Below are positions 12,816 through 24,763 of a stretch of DNA of 64,000 bases, piece after piece. Source of the stretch: Ophioderma brevispina (lineage: Eukaryota > Echinodermata > Ophiuroidea > Amphilepidida > Ophiodermatidae); contig JAMKCH010049397.1 in the NCBI GenBank assembly GCA_023653785.1, forward strand, positions 22,300 through 86,299, written 5' to 3'. A model generated the notes under the pieces. It was not told the origin of the DNA. It was given only the letters and a program-made list of their open reading frames with translations, and did no database searches. Both the position numbers and the translations under genes were made by a program. Numbering within the stretch: the stretch's first letter is position 1; every line of letters begins with the position of its first letter.

Positions 12816-13305
12816 AATTCACTAATGCGCGGTTCAGCAATCTACGTACTTTTCAAAGTACCGAATAGCGCTTCTTTGTATGATGAAGAGTTTCCTAATT
12901 TTATTTTAAAAACTATATTTCTCAAGAATCCCAGGCTCATTTGATAAAAATTAGGCACAAATGTATGCCATTTTTGATAAATTTATATATTTTAAAGTAA
13001 AAAGTTAAATTAAAGCTGTGTTTTAATTTCAATGTTAAATGCTATAGTCTTCCATACAGGCCAGAACTTGATTAACCACCGATCATCTTCAATTGGTGTG
13101 AAAGACTAAACATGGCTTGTGGCAAAAAGATAGCGTAAATAATAAACATGGCGGCTTCGTTAAATCGTCTACTGCTTCGGAAGTTAAGCATGAAAATGGT
13201 GTTTTCTTCGCAAGGAATACTCCAATGACCATGAAAACCATCGGGTACGTCATATTTAGGGATATTCATTATATATGTGCCGATAGATTCATACCAATAA
13301 ATCCC

Positions 13306-13345
13306 TTTAACCCTCGTCTACCTGAGCCATTTTTTGTAACAAAAT
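13306..13345 (+). repeat. Solo end of the TTAACCCTCG (piggyBac-like) element
   Basis: About 39 bases starting TTTAACCCTCGTCTACC are identical to the left end of the complete element at 31758-32813. Sequence then diverges and no matching right end is visible nearby. It is a truncated relic or an internal junction in the duplicated block. Confidence 0.65.
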
Positions 13346-14005
13346 TCCCAAAGATCAACATCTATTGAATTCAATGGGGCTTGACCTTGTTTCCCCCTAC
13401 TTCTGTAAGTAAGCATTTAAGACACTCAAAATTATTCCTTATTTTTATCCTATGAGCTCCAGCTATAATTTAAACCGTTTTTTTAATTTGACCCCTGTAC
13501 AACTGAAAATGACAATTTTTATTGATTTTTGCTGTTGTTAGCCTATAACTCCAAAACTTTCGGCCGCAGATAGTACAAACTATACCTTTTTGGGATCCTT
13601 ATCTAACACCCCTCAGATCAATAATTTCTATAGAAACATAAATACAATGATTATGTATTTATGAGAGTTCATGTCCTGCTTTTCAAAAAAATATGCCAAG
13701 GAGCATTGTAAGGTACACAAATAGGGTGGCAGTGATTGATGTCATCACCATCCTATATTATAATTTTATCGCAGTTGTCACACAATGTAAACGTCAGAAT
13801 TATTTTCAAAGAAGGGAACTGATTGTAGTATGAGCATAAATCAGTATGTTTGGATTTTTTTTCCTAAATTGTTGTGTGAGAATATCTGAAAAGGAGCGCT
13901 TTCTTAGCAAACATCTGCGAAATGTAAGTACCTAATTAATATTGGCTTACAAATACGCTTTTTTGAAGCTTTTCTCTTGAAAAGAAAAAAAGAGAAAAAC
14001 TTCAA

Positions 14006-14996
14006 TTGTGTTTGTAGACTTCTCCAAGGCTTTTGACAGTGTCAACAGGGATGTAATGATGCATATTCTTAACTATGGTGTCCCAGACGAGACTGTCAAA
14101 GCAATTGCCATGATGTGTGATAACCCATCTTGCTTTTGTCAGATCATGGCTGACGCTACAAAGGAGCTCATACAACTACTACTCTGAAACCTCCAAGGAG
14201 ATACTCCTGCTTCTTATCTCTTTGTAGTCGATCGATACATACTGAGACACAGTCTTGACATCATAAATGACAAGATTTCACCATCAAACCTAAGTGTTCT
14301 ATACGTTCTATGCAGATGATCTAGCTCTAACAGTCGATCTGATATGTGGTGCACAAGATCTAATATAATATCACTTGAGAATGCTGCAGGCAAAGTCGTC
14401 CTACTTCTAAATGCCAAGAAGACGGAATATATGACCATCAACGAGAAAGATAAAGAGGTCAGGGACTTTAATTACCATGGGGTCCTATATGTTGCCGACA
14501 GCTGCAAGAGAGCAAATAAATGCCTGCAATAAACTACACCACTTATGGCAATCTGGTATATCCAATTCAACCAAGCTGAAGTTCTTTAGAGGCTGTGTAG
14601 AGAGAATTCTGTTATATGGATCTGAAACCTGGACCATGAAGAAAGGGCTACAGCATAGACTGCACCAGGCTTCTTATGCGAGTACAAAACATATTCTGGC
14701 GTGAGCACATAGCCAAAGCATAGATATATAGAGATATCCATCCAATCTCATCTTCTGTTGCCCAACGCCAAGCTCGAATTGCCTGTCACTGTCATGTCAT
14801 TGTGTGATTGATCAAGTAGTTTCAGACATCACATGTTGGAGGTTACCGTGCCCCAGCAGAGGTCGCCGCCCCTTTAACTACATTGACGTGATTGCTCGAG
14901 ACATCCAGCAACTTACATCTGACATACCCAACTTAATGATGGATAGGGACATTTGGCGCTACATGGTGAACAGCATCTCGGATGCGCCAACTAGAT
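14006..14996 (+). pseudogene. Non-LTR retrotransposon (LINE) reverse transcriptase, 3' part, copy B
   Basis: C-terminal reverse-transcriptase region, better preserved than copy A. In order: VFVDFSKAFDSVNRD (palm start), a YLFVVDRYILRHSLDI-like stretch, KTEYMTINEKDKEVRDF, LHHLWQSGISNSTKLKFFRG, RILLYGSETWTMKKGLQ, and the C-terminal MDRDIWRYMVNSISDAPTR just before the stop. A TAGATAGATAAATAG tail follows at once, the usual 3' microsatellite tail of such LINEs. The catalytic AYADDLA-type region is present around 14316 (TATGCAGATGATCTAGCT). Frameshifts occur roughly every 100-250 bases. The 5' half, including the endonuclease, is absent. Confidence 0.85.
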
Positions 14997-14999
14997 AGA

Positions 15000-15352
15000 T
15001 AAATAGCAGAGGTTTATATAGCGCCTTATGCTATTGGCCTCTAAGCGCTTTCACAAATGGTCGCTGATCACTGTGGCCCAACCATACCATAAACCATTTA
15101 GCATCATTTCAAGGGATGCAGCAGATCGGGATCAGCGCTTTCCCCTATCAGCAAACATACATCGAGATAACCATCGCAGCCGGGACCAGCTTCCCAAATA
15201 TCGCATGGGTAATCGAGACAACCAAGAGGTTAATTTCTTGTCCAGGGGCAAATTACAAGAGAAGCTGAATCTACGGGCTCGAACGCACGCCTATCGCATG
15301 GATGAGCATACATGGAGTCGAGCGGACTTTACCTGATGAGTATCTTGTCCGC
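15000..15352 (-). mobile_element. tRNA-derived SINE, copy B, tail-to-tail with LINE
   Basis: Minus-strand element with a tRNA-like head near 15352-15255, including GCGTTCGAGCCC. The body contains CCCATGCGATATTTGGG and ends CGCTATATAAACCTCTGC followed by a CTAT-type tail. That tail is the complement of the plus-strand LINE tail (about 14993-15005), so the two insertions share one microsatellite. Copy A has the same junction, hence it predates the duplication. Confidence 0.65.
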
Positions 15353-16129
15353 TTAACATAACATAAAGAATACGGTAGAATTTATTGAAGGCTGTATTGT
15401 ATTACCTGAAAAACATTAAACCAGTGGGAAAAATATATAAGGTTATTTTTTCATTATCTCCAAGAAGTTCATCTTTTATTTTTTTTCTCGAATTCTGATT
15501 TTGTTCTGTCGCCTTTTTAATATTTATTTCATTGAATCGTATCTTATATATGCCCATACCTTGGTACAAGTTGCACCAAAACTGTCTGACATGTTAATTG
15601 GATTTCATTATATTTTATTGGAGTTTGGTAGTTCTGTTCGAGATCCTGCTTTTGTGATCCAATTACGAGCGCACGTTAGCGTGCCCCATCATAAGACCTA
15701 TTTATTCTTTTTTGCTTTCAATAACAATGATGGAATCTCCGCAGACCCATTTTAACTAGAAATTGAAATGACTGGAGTGGCATATGCAACGTAGTAATAC
15801 ACGTGTAAAAAAAAACTCACCCACACAGTGGTCCGTAAGCAAAAGATATAAGGCTCTTTGCTGTATTTTGTCTGATACATATTGTAAAATAACTTATTTT
15901 TGAGACAGAAGATTTTGCTGAGAGGCATAAAAAAGGATAATAGATTTATCTCGCACATAATCAATCTACCCTAAGTGACAAATCCGCTCAACATGGTCGC
16001 TAAATGCGCCGTGCGGTAATACATCAGAAGAATAACCAAATATCAGCAACACATTTTATGGGAAAAAGTCAAATTTCAGAAGTAGATGAAACAGGAAAAA
16101 AAAAAAAACCTCCGTGATCGATTAGGGAT

Positions 16130-16225
16130 CTGTACCCTTTGCACCTACAGCCACCAAGAAGTAGCCCCTACTGGGAGTCGAACTCAAGACCTCGGTAATA
16201 TAAGACGAGCGAGGACCCACTGAAA
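16130..16225 (-). repeat. Second tRNA-like (SINE-like) segment, copy B
   Basis: The minus strand shows a B-box-like GAGTTCGACTCCCAG (about 16172-16186), with GTCCTCGCTCGTC upstream in the A-box position. It matches the segment at 9955-10055. No clear body or tail is resolved. Confidence 0.45.
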
Positions 16226-16998
16226 TTAGTACATTATCAACCCAAATGGTTGATTTGTCGAGGACGTCTGTTTTCAGAAGCAGAAGGAAACCAGAGCAAT
16301 TCTTCTTTTAGCTGACCACCAACGTCTGCTCCAAGACATGGACTCAATTCAGAATGGGATGATGTCCGAAAACAGAAATTGACGTTTCTTGGGAACCCTG
16401 AGAAACGAAGCATGATGAAATAACGAATTCCCCTATGCTAACGAAATAACAAACGAAAACGCCCTGCCGGGGAGTGAAGCCAGGGTAAACCGCTCGCCAA
16501 CGGTCCCGCTTTGTAAAGAAACTGAGTGTCCCCCACGAGAGAGTGCCCTAGCTACCATAGCAACATGTACGGAATAAATCGTGACCTTGTAGACGAGGCC
16601 ATTTGGGTACAGTGCTGAAACAAAATGATGCGTACAATGCTCAATGAAGAACACAATAGACAGATGGGTGGTAGGACACTCAGTCATACGGACACTGTAT
16701 TATATGACACCGGCACACTTGTTCTCACAAGAAAATTTTGTGGCCTCTTATTAACGTGTACTGAAGCCTTTCGAGCCATTTGGTAAATTGCTGGCCGACT
16801 TATGTGGTTTTAAACAAACTTTTGTATATAAAATAGATTTTGCAAGATACCTTGTCAAAACCTGGAACTTTAACTCACTTAGTCTGTTTCAGGAATAAAG
16901 AGTTACAGTTAAAAAGAAGAAAGAAAGAATTCGACTTTTAGACTTGAGGTTCACCTTACTATTCATCCAATGTTCTATTTTGAATATGAAGAAATAAA

Positions 16999-18725
16999 TG
17001 TGAACACTCAAAATTTCGGCGTCTTTGGATATATAATCTTCAAAAGCATGACCTTTACCATTCTATTGCTTTAGAAGCCACTGGGTCATTTACCTTTACA
17101 TTGATAATGCTCTCAGCCATTGTAATATGAACAGCTCCCCAAAGTACCATGATGGCAAAATCTCCTACAAACAGAACGCCTTTTATTCCTTCCAGGGAAC
17201 ATCAACTCCAGATATTTTGAACAACAATATCTGCACATCTGAAAATACATACTAGAGTTAATTTCACGGCTATGAGAAAAGCACAGAATAAAGTTATCTA
17301 CAAATACGTTTATTACAATCACATTGATATCTTTTATAAAGAATGTGGTGACGCACATAGTTTCTATTGATGATATTTTTTTCTGTACGTACGTATGTTT
17401 TCTTGTCATTTATAGAATATCAAGGTCAACAGTGTCGCATTTCAATTCACATGAATGTATGTCAAATTGGATTTCGTGGACGAATTTGATTTATCATGAC
17501 AAGATCTGTAGTCTACCGAGACTGGTTGACTGCACGATATCCTGTCTATTCATATTATTCTGTAGCTACTTATAAACGCCCATAAAAACGATGAATATAT
17601 GAAAAACTAAAATAAATTCGATATAATTTAGTTATAAAAATACATGTTATAAAAAATTAAACAATTATAATTGTTATAATCTGTACGGTATAAATACGGT
17701 TCTGTGTTCAGCATTGTTTTTATTGAGTCATTATGCATTCTTGACAACGGAATCCAGAAAATCTTCCAAAACATAACTTGTCTGACAAAACTAGGAAAAT
17801 GGTGAGCACTGAAAGTGCATTCGGCACCGGATGAGTAATTAAGCGTTCAAATGCATTTGGAATATTTTAGGGATAGAATACTCTAAATGCATAAACCCAT
17901 TATTTAAAAAAAATACATATATCAAGTTTATGCATTTTTTTTTACAATTAGATGGCGAAGAGTGACGTAGTTTATGAGATTTTATGAGCCGTATATGGAT
18001 CTTTACAGATATGTTCCATGTATTTTCGCTTTCTATATCACGTTTATTGCTTTTTAAACCATTATAGTCCAGACAACGATTCGGACAAGATTCCTCCTTG
18101 TTATAAGCCGGCCTGCGATGAGGATACCAAGCCTTTTAAACTTGTGTTAAAATATTCTTAGTTCAAAAGCTTCTCTTTACTTTTGTTCTATTTGGTTATG
18201 ATTTAACTTAATAACATTACTATTTTGACTAAAGTTGTCTTTAGTCCTTATCGATATCGTCGTGTCACGACATAGTGTCGAATCTGATTTTGTTGGTCCA
18301 AATTGAGTTAATAGTTGTTCTGGTTGCCCTTTTATGTACTCTTTAATTTGTACCGCAAAAATAAAGTGGAATTACATCCCTAACCAAAATAGCCGCTTCG
18401 AATAACACGCCTTTGTATAAAATGGGTTTTCACAAACAATCGATACGTATTCGATAGCTTTGCGGTCCAAATATCTCAAAGCAGACAGACTAAATTGTGA
18501 ATGAATACGTATTCGCAGGGACAAAAATTGCTATTTCAGTGATCAACATCGATAATAGGTTCTATCGATTTAAGGCAATCGGTGAATTTACCTTCTATAC
18601 TTCATGAGGGGGATTGGTCTGTTCTTTGTTTTTTTTAATTATTCACTTGTATATTGAAACCTACGGTGCTGTGCGTCGTGAAAAGAATTATCCGAGTTTT
18701 GTAGTTTTAACATTGGTACATTCTC
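16999..18725. other. Gene-free AT-rich region
   Basis: No recognisable gene or repeat. The overlapping frames at 17113-17409 (-) and 17324-17575 (+) occupy opposite strands of the same stretch and carry no motif. Around 17590-17690 the sequence is very AT-rich with short TTATAA palindromes. Confidence 0.55.
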
Positions 18726-19009
18726 TAAATGTAACGAGTGTAAAATTTCCCTCCCAACCACTCTGAACGATGGCTTGTGTACTTAAATGAGTGTTTTTGA
18801 GTTTAAAATATCACTCCAAAAAGAGTGGATTTCCACTCTTTTTTGTGTTGTCCTTCTTTAACTCCTCAACGATGGAATCCACATTTTGGAGTGTTTTCAC
18901 TCTTTTTGAGTGGCAATTCGCCACTTCGTAAATACAACCACTCATTTTTAAGTGGTTTACAAGAGTTTTTCACTCTTTGGGGATGAAATTTTCACTCGTT
19001 TACATTTAT
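18726..19009. mobile_element. 284-bp MITE with iterated CACTC/GAGTG motif
   Basis: The ends are inverted copies: TAAATGTAACGAGTG at 18726 and its complement CACTCGTTTACATTTA ending at 19009. Between them are about a dozen copies of CACTC or GAGTG, usually next to T or A runs (for example AAAAGAGTGGA, CACTCTTTTTGAGTGG). The same pentamer is the inner end of the TIR. No coding capacity. A similar but separate element is at 27251-27395. Confidence 0.75.
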
Positions 19010-19101
19010 AGAGCACATACACCAACGTAATGAATACGTTTATGAAATGTGGTAAAGTAACAGGTGAAATCATGGGGGTTTGGGAGTGTGGCATGTGACA
19101 T

Positions 19102-20960
19102 TTAACCCTCGTATTACCAGGGTAGGAGTTACCACCCGTAAACTTTCCCTCGGTGCCAAAAACGTTCGTGAAACCCCAGGTAAACTTTCCCTCTGTGCGC
19201 AAAACGTTAAAAACTTTCGTCAAGTCTTCCATATAATTAGTTCACATCCTTCTGCTAATTTTGGCGAAACAAATGTGAAGGTAGACACCCTCACTGGGGG
19301 TTAGCGTCCGAGTCGATTGGTGGTATGTGTTTCTACTACCTCTACTATAACCCATATTGAAAATGCGCATTCTGATTTGGTTCATTTTAACTGCATTATC
19401 CTGCATAATGATGCCACCCGCTACGCATTTTTCGTTATCATTTATTTGCATTAAATCAGCATATCAATGCACATAAATAAGGCACATTAACGTTAAAACT
19501 TATACAAACAAACTACCAAATAAAATCAAGTTTTTTTTAGTTAATAGAATAGAATAAAGGTTTTGTAGTATCATCTTTAGGCTCAATGTATCCTCGAGCG
19601 GAAAAAATAAAAATAATAGGTCGCCATACCGACCTCGATGACATTATTAGCCTATATGTGATACTAAGCAGTTATGCCCTTATATTATTAGTTTTTCATT
19701 TGCGTTTAAAATATTTGTTCACTGTATGGCTCTAAAATGTATATGTTGATTAAAAACTATTCCATTTCCCTATCAATTTGGGGCCAAAACCCGCATGAAA
19801 ATCCAATATTTCCTACCTTTTTATGCAATATCATTTTTTGCCGTTTAAATACTCCTATGTGTGTCTGTGGAACTGTACCACTTTTGCCACCTTGTGAACT
19901 TTGAACGTCATCGTGACGCCTATGGTTGGCCTAATGTCCAATTAATCGAAAATCTTGGATTTTCGACGGCCAAGCAGCGGCAACAGTCTTGGATATCGGT
20001 CGAAACTCCAAGATTGTTCATTGATATCCAAGATTATCAAGAATAAGCTAGGACTTTCAATTGTGATAATCCAAGGATGTTTCGATTGGTGAATGAAAAA
20101 CCGGAATTCACTTGATAATCCAGATTATCGACTCGAAAATCCAAGTTTTTCGAATATTGTGACTTGAGTTCGTGAAACATCTTGATTGTTTGCGTGGTCG
20201 ATCATCCAAGATTTTCGAATTGTCTCTTGTATAATAAGTCGAAAAACCTGGATAATCAAAGGTGAAAATCTCAACGGTTTGTTCGATTTGATAGTCCAGT
20301 TATTGACATCAAGTTGATAAACTTGGATTTATCCGACCGAAAATCTGGGATTTTCGATCAAATGGGTCGCAAGTTAAATCGAAAATCTTTGATTATCAAG
20401 TGAAATCCAAGTCTTTCGATGTTGATCAGTTCAGTATCAAAGTATCAAGTTGAAACTTGCCATTATCGCCGAAAATCTGGGAGTGTGCGATGCTAGGATG
20501 CACAATAATTTTGAAAATCTTGATTTTCGCTAATTGATAAGTCCAGATTATCAATGATTAGTTGAAAACCTTGATAAATGAAATCCAAGGATTTTTCAAG
20601 GAAGAGTGTCTAATAATCGAAAATCTTTGGTTTATCAAAGGGATCCTCCAAGTTGACCGACTGATAATCCACGATATCAAAATCAAGTGAAAAACTGGAT
20701 TATCGATTGAAAATCCAAGATTTTCGACGCTCAAATGACCAATAAGTTCGAAAAACCTTGGGATTATCACATCAAAAACTTGGATTATCGCCGAAAATCT
20801 TGCCATTATCAATGTGAAAGTCCAGTTTTTTCTTGAAATCTTGGATTATCAATTGAAAATCTTGGATTTATCGACGTAATCCAAGTGTGTTGGTCGAAAA
20901 GTCCAAGATTGTCCATTATGTGGACATTAGGCCAACCATAGACGGCCAATATCTAGGTTA
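19102..20960. mobile_element. Partial TTAACCCTCG (piggyBac-like) element with nested insertion
   Basis: Begins TTAACCCTCGTA at 19102, matching the end of the complete element at 31758. Internal segments are collinear with that element: the GCATTCTGATTTGG region (19367), TAGAATAGAATAAAGG (19545), TATCCTCGAG (19589), and TGAACTTTGAACGTCATCGTGACG (19896, in parts). The nested element at 19920-20941 interrupts it, and the expected right end (CGAGGGTTAA) is not found. A 44-bp unit with AACTTTCCCTC is repeated twice near 19140-19210. Confidence 0.65.
19920..20941. mobile_element. 1.0-kb TIR element made of iterated CTTGGATTATCGA-type motifs
   Basis: TIR CTATGGTTGGCCTAATGTCC at 19920 and its exact complement ending at 20941; similarity between the arms continues about 30 bp further in. 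Almost the whole interior is built from variants of AAAATCTTGGATTATC and its complement GATAATCCAAGATTTT, dozens of copies in mixed orientation at irregular spacing of roughly 15-30 bases. The arms themselves end in the motif (AATCTTGGA). It sits inside the TTAA element that begins at 19102. No open frame of note. Not a CRISPR array: units vary, spacing is irregular and orientation is mixed. Confidence 0.85.
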
Positions 20961-21811
20961 GGTTGTGAGAGCAGTAGAAACGGTGGCCCAATGCTACAAC
21001 GGGATACACCACATCGAAATCAGTCTATTGGCTTTATAATAATGAATTCTCGGTGTGTTTAACACCCCACCCCTTAGTAACCGTGTTAGCACATAGACTT
21101 GTAAACGTATTGCGAAAGTTTGATTTTTTCTTTGATGTGTTAACTTGATATTCTGCAAACTAAATCATTAGCTAATCTACATCATGTTAAAAAATTCTCC
21201 TTACAGGACAAATTTAGTATTTTCTTTGGGAAGTTGCTTGTATAAGCGTTAGTGGGCCCTCCTAAATGGTGTTTAGATTTGTTAGAGGTTTTATGAGTAT
21301 ATTACCCAGTTAACTGTTAATTCGTTTCAGTTTGGTGTATATTTTAAGCTGTACATTACTTTTAACATAGGCAGCTATTTATGTATGAGAAATTTAAGAA
21401 ACGAAAAAAATAAAAAACTTAAAAAAAGCAAAAAATAAAAAAAATAAAAAAAATAAAAAGTTACATTTTAAACTTTTCCTGAGCTCAATGTTTTGAACAG
21501 GTTCTATCCTAGTAATTATTTTTGTTGTGTTAGCAGACATGCTACTATCTTTATGTAATTGTTGATATAACATGGCACTACAATTCTTGTTGTTCCTTCT
21601 AACGTAGTTGTACTCTTGAAATGTGTTTTTTTTTTTTCTGCAAAAACTGAGTTAAAACATTATTGGCGACTAATTTAAGATATTAATTTTTAAGGAGCCA
21701 AATTGTAAGAGGTTGTATTTTCTGAATTAGTGGGTCTTCTGAGCAATAGGTTTACAACGAACGAATTAATGTGCAACGTGAATGTTTCCCACTTTACAAT
21801 GCAACTAGACA
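20961..21811. other. Gene-free region with A-rich simple sequence
   Basis: No gene seen. At 21400-21462 there is an A-rich tract built on AAATAAAAA units. Confidence 0.5.
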
Positions 21812-22116
21812 TCGTCAGTCGTCGTCGTCGCTTCATGCATCATTGACATCGTCATCGTCGCCGTCATCATCAGTCATCATCATCCTCACCATCAGCCATC
21901 ATTCATCATGTTCATCATCATCTATCATCTCCCGTTCATCCCTCATCCATCATCCGTCATCCATCATCTATCATCATCATCTATCATCCTCAGCGTATCA
22001 TCATCATCATCATCATCCAGTAACATCATTGTCGTCATCAAGCTCGATGTTTCCTATTTCGATAGGGGGGGGGGGGGACGTTATGGCCACCATCATCACC
22101 TCCATCTTGATTCTTA
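21812..22116. repeat. Imperfect ATC/CATC microsatellite
   Basis: A long TCATCATC-type tract with CGTCGTCG and CATCCATC interruptions, containing a G run (about 22066-22077). The Ser/His-rich frames in it are artefacts of the repeat. Confidence 0.85.
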
Positions 22117-22611
22117 TCATCGTGTGAATCCAGCATCACAATTAATTTAAAATAGTAAAACCCCGTAGCTATAGTAATCTTACAATACCAACATTAGAAA
22201 TAACGGGTTTCATGCAGTCCAATACGTATGTCGACTCCATTAGAGAGAGCGAATCAAACATTTGGGGTTTGACAACCAATCGAACCACCTTCTGTGGCCT
22301 TTTGGAATAAGAAAACAGTTGTTTCTTGGTATTTAATACTGTCGTCAGGTAGGACCCTTCTGTCTTTTACATACACCACTTAAAAACCGTTCCTTTTATT
22401 TCTTTATTACACGCCCCCCCAATATCATAAGTAACTCACACTTTCGAACTTCGTTTTCTCAGAACTAGCATTTATGCTGATTCGACACTATGCAGAACCC
22501 AGACGATATGATTAAACCCATAACATGGTATTACATAAATGAAATGATTAAAAACAACACTTTAATTATTGTATATTGTATTCCATTTATTATATTTGAT
22601 TGAATACTCAT

Positions 22612-22645
22612 CTCAGCATCAGCATCATCATCATCATCATCATCA

Positions 22646-22676
<31 letters not shown>

Positions 22677-23395
22677 TACATCCCCCCTCATCATCATCGG
22701 TCGGCCGTGGACGGAATGGAGAAGCACTGGCTACTTGTTCGAACCAGATATCCCTGTCATTCATGATATACTGGGAATCTCTTGTAGAGCTAGATTGAGA
22801 TCGCTCTTGATGGGTCAGTGTACTGAAGGGGACTTCTGCTTCTGCTTGATTTGCCCACCCGGAGGAGTCCAGAAAATCAAGTGGAGATGGGTTGGTCGGT
22901 GGCGGTGCGTTACAGGAAAACATAAACGGCGTTGTCTGATTGTTGAAGATTTGGAGGATATCCCCGCATACTTTGGGTTTCGAAATATGATCCTTCAAAC
23001 GATGTTGAGCACTCTTCATAAAAGTTGAGTGTAGCACCCGTTTATACGATCTTCATTTTCTTGCTGATTGTCCAAGTTTCTGAGCCATACACCGCAGCTT
23101 TGGAATAATCTCATTTTCGTCCTTCGATCTATCGAGGATTTCCAGATCTTTTGGAGTTTATTGCAGGCACCCATGCTTGTGCTTTCCTACATTTGAAGGC
23201 ATGATAATAATCCAGAATCTATGAACCAAGGGATTTTGAATTTTTGTTTCAGGTACATTTTCGAGTTCAACTCCTTTGATGTTCTTACGCGGCGACGATG
23301 GGAATATTTACCAGAAGGGTTTTAGTTTTCCCCTCATTCAAGTGTAGACCAACTGCAATTTGAGGTGTCCTGAAAATTATAGAAAGTTCCATGTT
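22612..23395 (-). pseudogene. Non-LTR retrotransposon RT, C-terminal fragment
   Basis: Read on the minus strand from about 23395: GLHLNEGKTKTLLVN, then after frameshifts KLQKIWKSSIDRRTKMRLFQ, YGSETWTISKKMKIV in another frame, and near the end NDRDIWFEQVASASPFRPRP. These are the usual landmarks of the C-terminal part of a LINE reverse transcriptase. Coding ends directly in an ATG/ATC microsatellite at 22612-22692, which is likely the element's 3' tail; the Met/Asp runs of the long minus frame come from that tail. It is a different lineage from the LINE in the tandem block, by sequence and tail. 5'-truncated and frameshifted. Confidence 0.75.
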
Positions 23396-24068
23396 GTTAT
23401 TATAACTGCTGGGCTTCTGATTTTCCGCTTAGCTACATTCAAATATCATTCCTTTAAGTCTTAATGATTCAAAAGCTTTGGTAAATATCGCACGATGATA
23501 ATGGCGACGTGAGTTAATTACACTTATTAATGATTCATCTTGCGAGATACGTTTTTATCTCGCATATTGTGTACATGTATACAAGTCTCCATTACTTTGC
23601 ATTTGACTTATAATATGACACCAAACACATAGATTGTGCAGTTTAATTTGAAGATATGAATATGTATGTGTATTATTGGCGCGCAAATATGTTAAACATT
23701 CACATGTTAAATTAATAATCAATACGCTTATCTGTGGAATATCCACAAACAGGCGAATTCCTGGCGCTCTTACCATCATGCGAGATAATAATGTAATAGT
23801 AATGATAATAATGTACCAACACGTCAAACAACACCCGTTAGGCAAATAGGATAGAAACACGTAACAAGCAAAAAACATATTAATGTGCGAAGGGTTTTTT
23901 CGGCAGGATGTGACAGAATACTTGTGTCAAATGCACAATCGAAGTGCTCCATTTCTATGAAACTACGGTAAAGTTATACAGAAATTATACAAATTATATA
24001 TGTGTCAGACGTGTAAATATCGAATTGTGGTATAACTAATGATGTTCATACATTAACATGTTGTACAA
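23396..24068. other. Gene-free region
   Basis: No gene or repeat recognised. The minus frame 23555-23878 has no motif. Confidence 0.5.
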
Positions 24069-24667
24069 TTAAAGCAATATTGGCACATTTTTTGAAGAGC
24101 GCCCCCAATTTTCAAAATTTGATATTTTTGCACAGTTACGTTGGTAATTGTCTAGGAAACTATACCTGCGAATGAGAATGCTAAAAAATGCGTATTTATC
24201 ACAAAATAAGCGATTTTGTAATTAGAATTGGGATCCCAGATTGGACTTAACGGCAGAGCTGGGAAATGCTATACGTTTATGTCCGTCCATGCTGAAATAG
24301 ATAGTGCCACCCATATAGTGTCCACCGGGTCGCTAAATCACCTCACACTTGACACTTGCCTGCAACCTCTTCCCACACCTAATGCGGCTTGAGCGTTAGA
24401 ACACGTACATGGCGCTATTTCCCCGGCTATTTCACCTTGGCAGTTCGTTTCCTCCAAGCACAGGGCCGTTGAATTTTAGCGGGGATCCCCAATAATAAGT
24501 TATTCTAGTAAACAAAAATTCCGGTCGTTTGTGACACAATTGACATTTTCGAGCTTAACCATTCACAGGTATAGTTTACTAGCCAGTTACCAATGCAACC
24601 GTGTAAATATCTCCAAATTTTTGAAAAATTGGGGGCGCCCTTCAAAAATATGCTAATATTGCTTTAA
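24069..24667. mobile_element. TTAA-flanked TIR element, AGCAATATTGG family, copy 1
   Basis: Flanked by TTAA at 24069-24072 and 24664-24667. The TIRs start AGCAATATTGGCACATTT (left) and its near-complement AATATGCTAATATTGCT (right) and extend about 110 bp inward. They include GAGCGCCCCCAATTTT and a GGTATAGTTT segment on both arms. No transposase inside. Copy 2 is at 34699-35183. TTAA target sites are used by piggyBac and Kolobok transposases; the superfamily is not decided here. Confidence 0.85.
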
Positions 24668-24722
24668 GTTTCTTACGATCTTTAGATTTCTGTTAATGCG
24701 GGTGCAGATGCAAATGAGACAT

Positions 24723-24763
24723 AATGCCTAACTTTTCACATATTGTGTGGAAAGTTAGGCATT
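24723..24763. other. 18-bp stem hairpin
   Basis: AATGCCTAACTTTTCACA (24723-24740) pairs with TGTGGAAAGTTAGGCATT (24746-24763) with one G-U-type mismatch and a 5-base loop. It lies 56 bases past the TTAA element end. Function unknown; it may be a tiny palindromic insertion. Confidence 0.5.

Larger units (their letters stand above)
10826..16998. repeat. Tandem segmental duplication, copy B
   Basis: This is the partner of 3798-10825 in the same orientation, joined directly at the end of copy A. Copy B preserves the LINE RT and the SINE better than copy A. It alone carries the SINE at 11165-11318 and the TIR element at 11433-11788. It lacks the 1-kb TIR element of copy A and about 340 bp near 6020-6370. 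Unique sequence resumes after about 16998. Confidence 0.9.

Noticed and set aside
19930..20935. CRISPR-like array
   Set aside because: Units vary in sequence, spacing and orientation, and the array is bracketed by terminal inverted repeats.
22531..23037. 168-codon minus frame with Met/Asp runs
   Set aside because: The runs are the ATG/ATC microsatellite; only part of the frame is LINE RT, already listed as a pseudogene.
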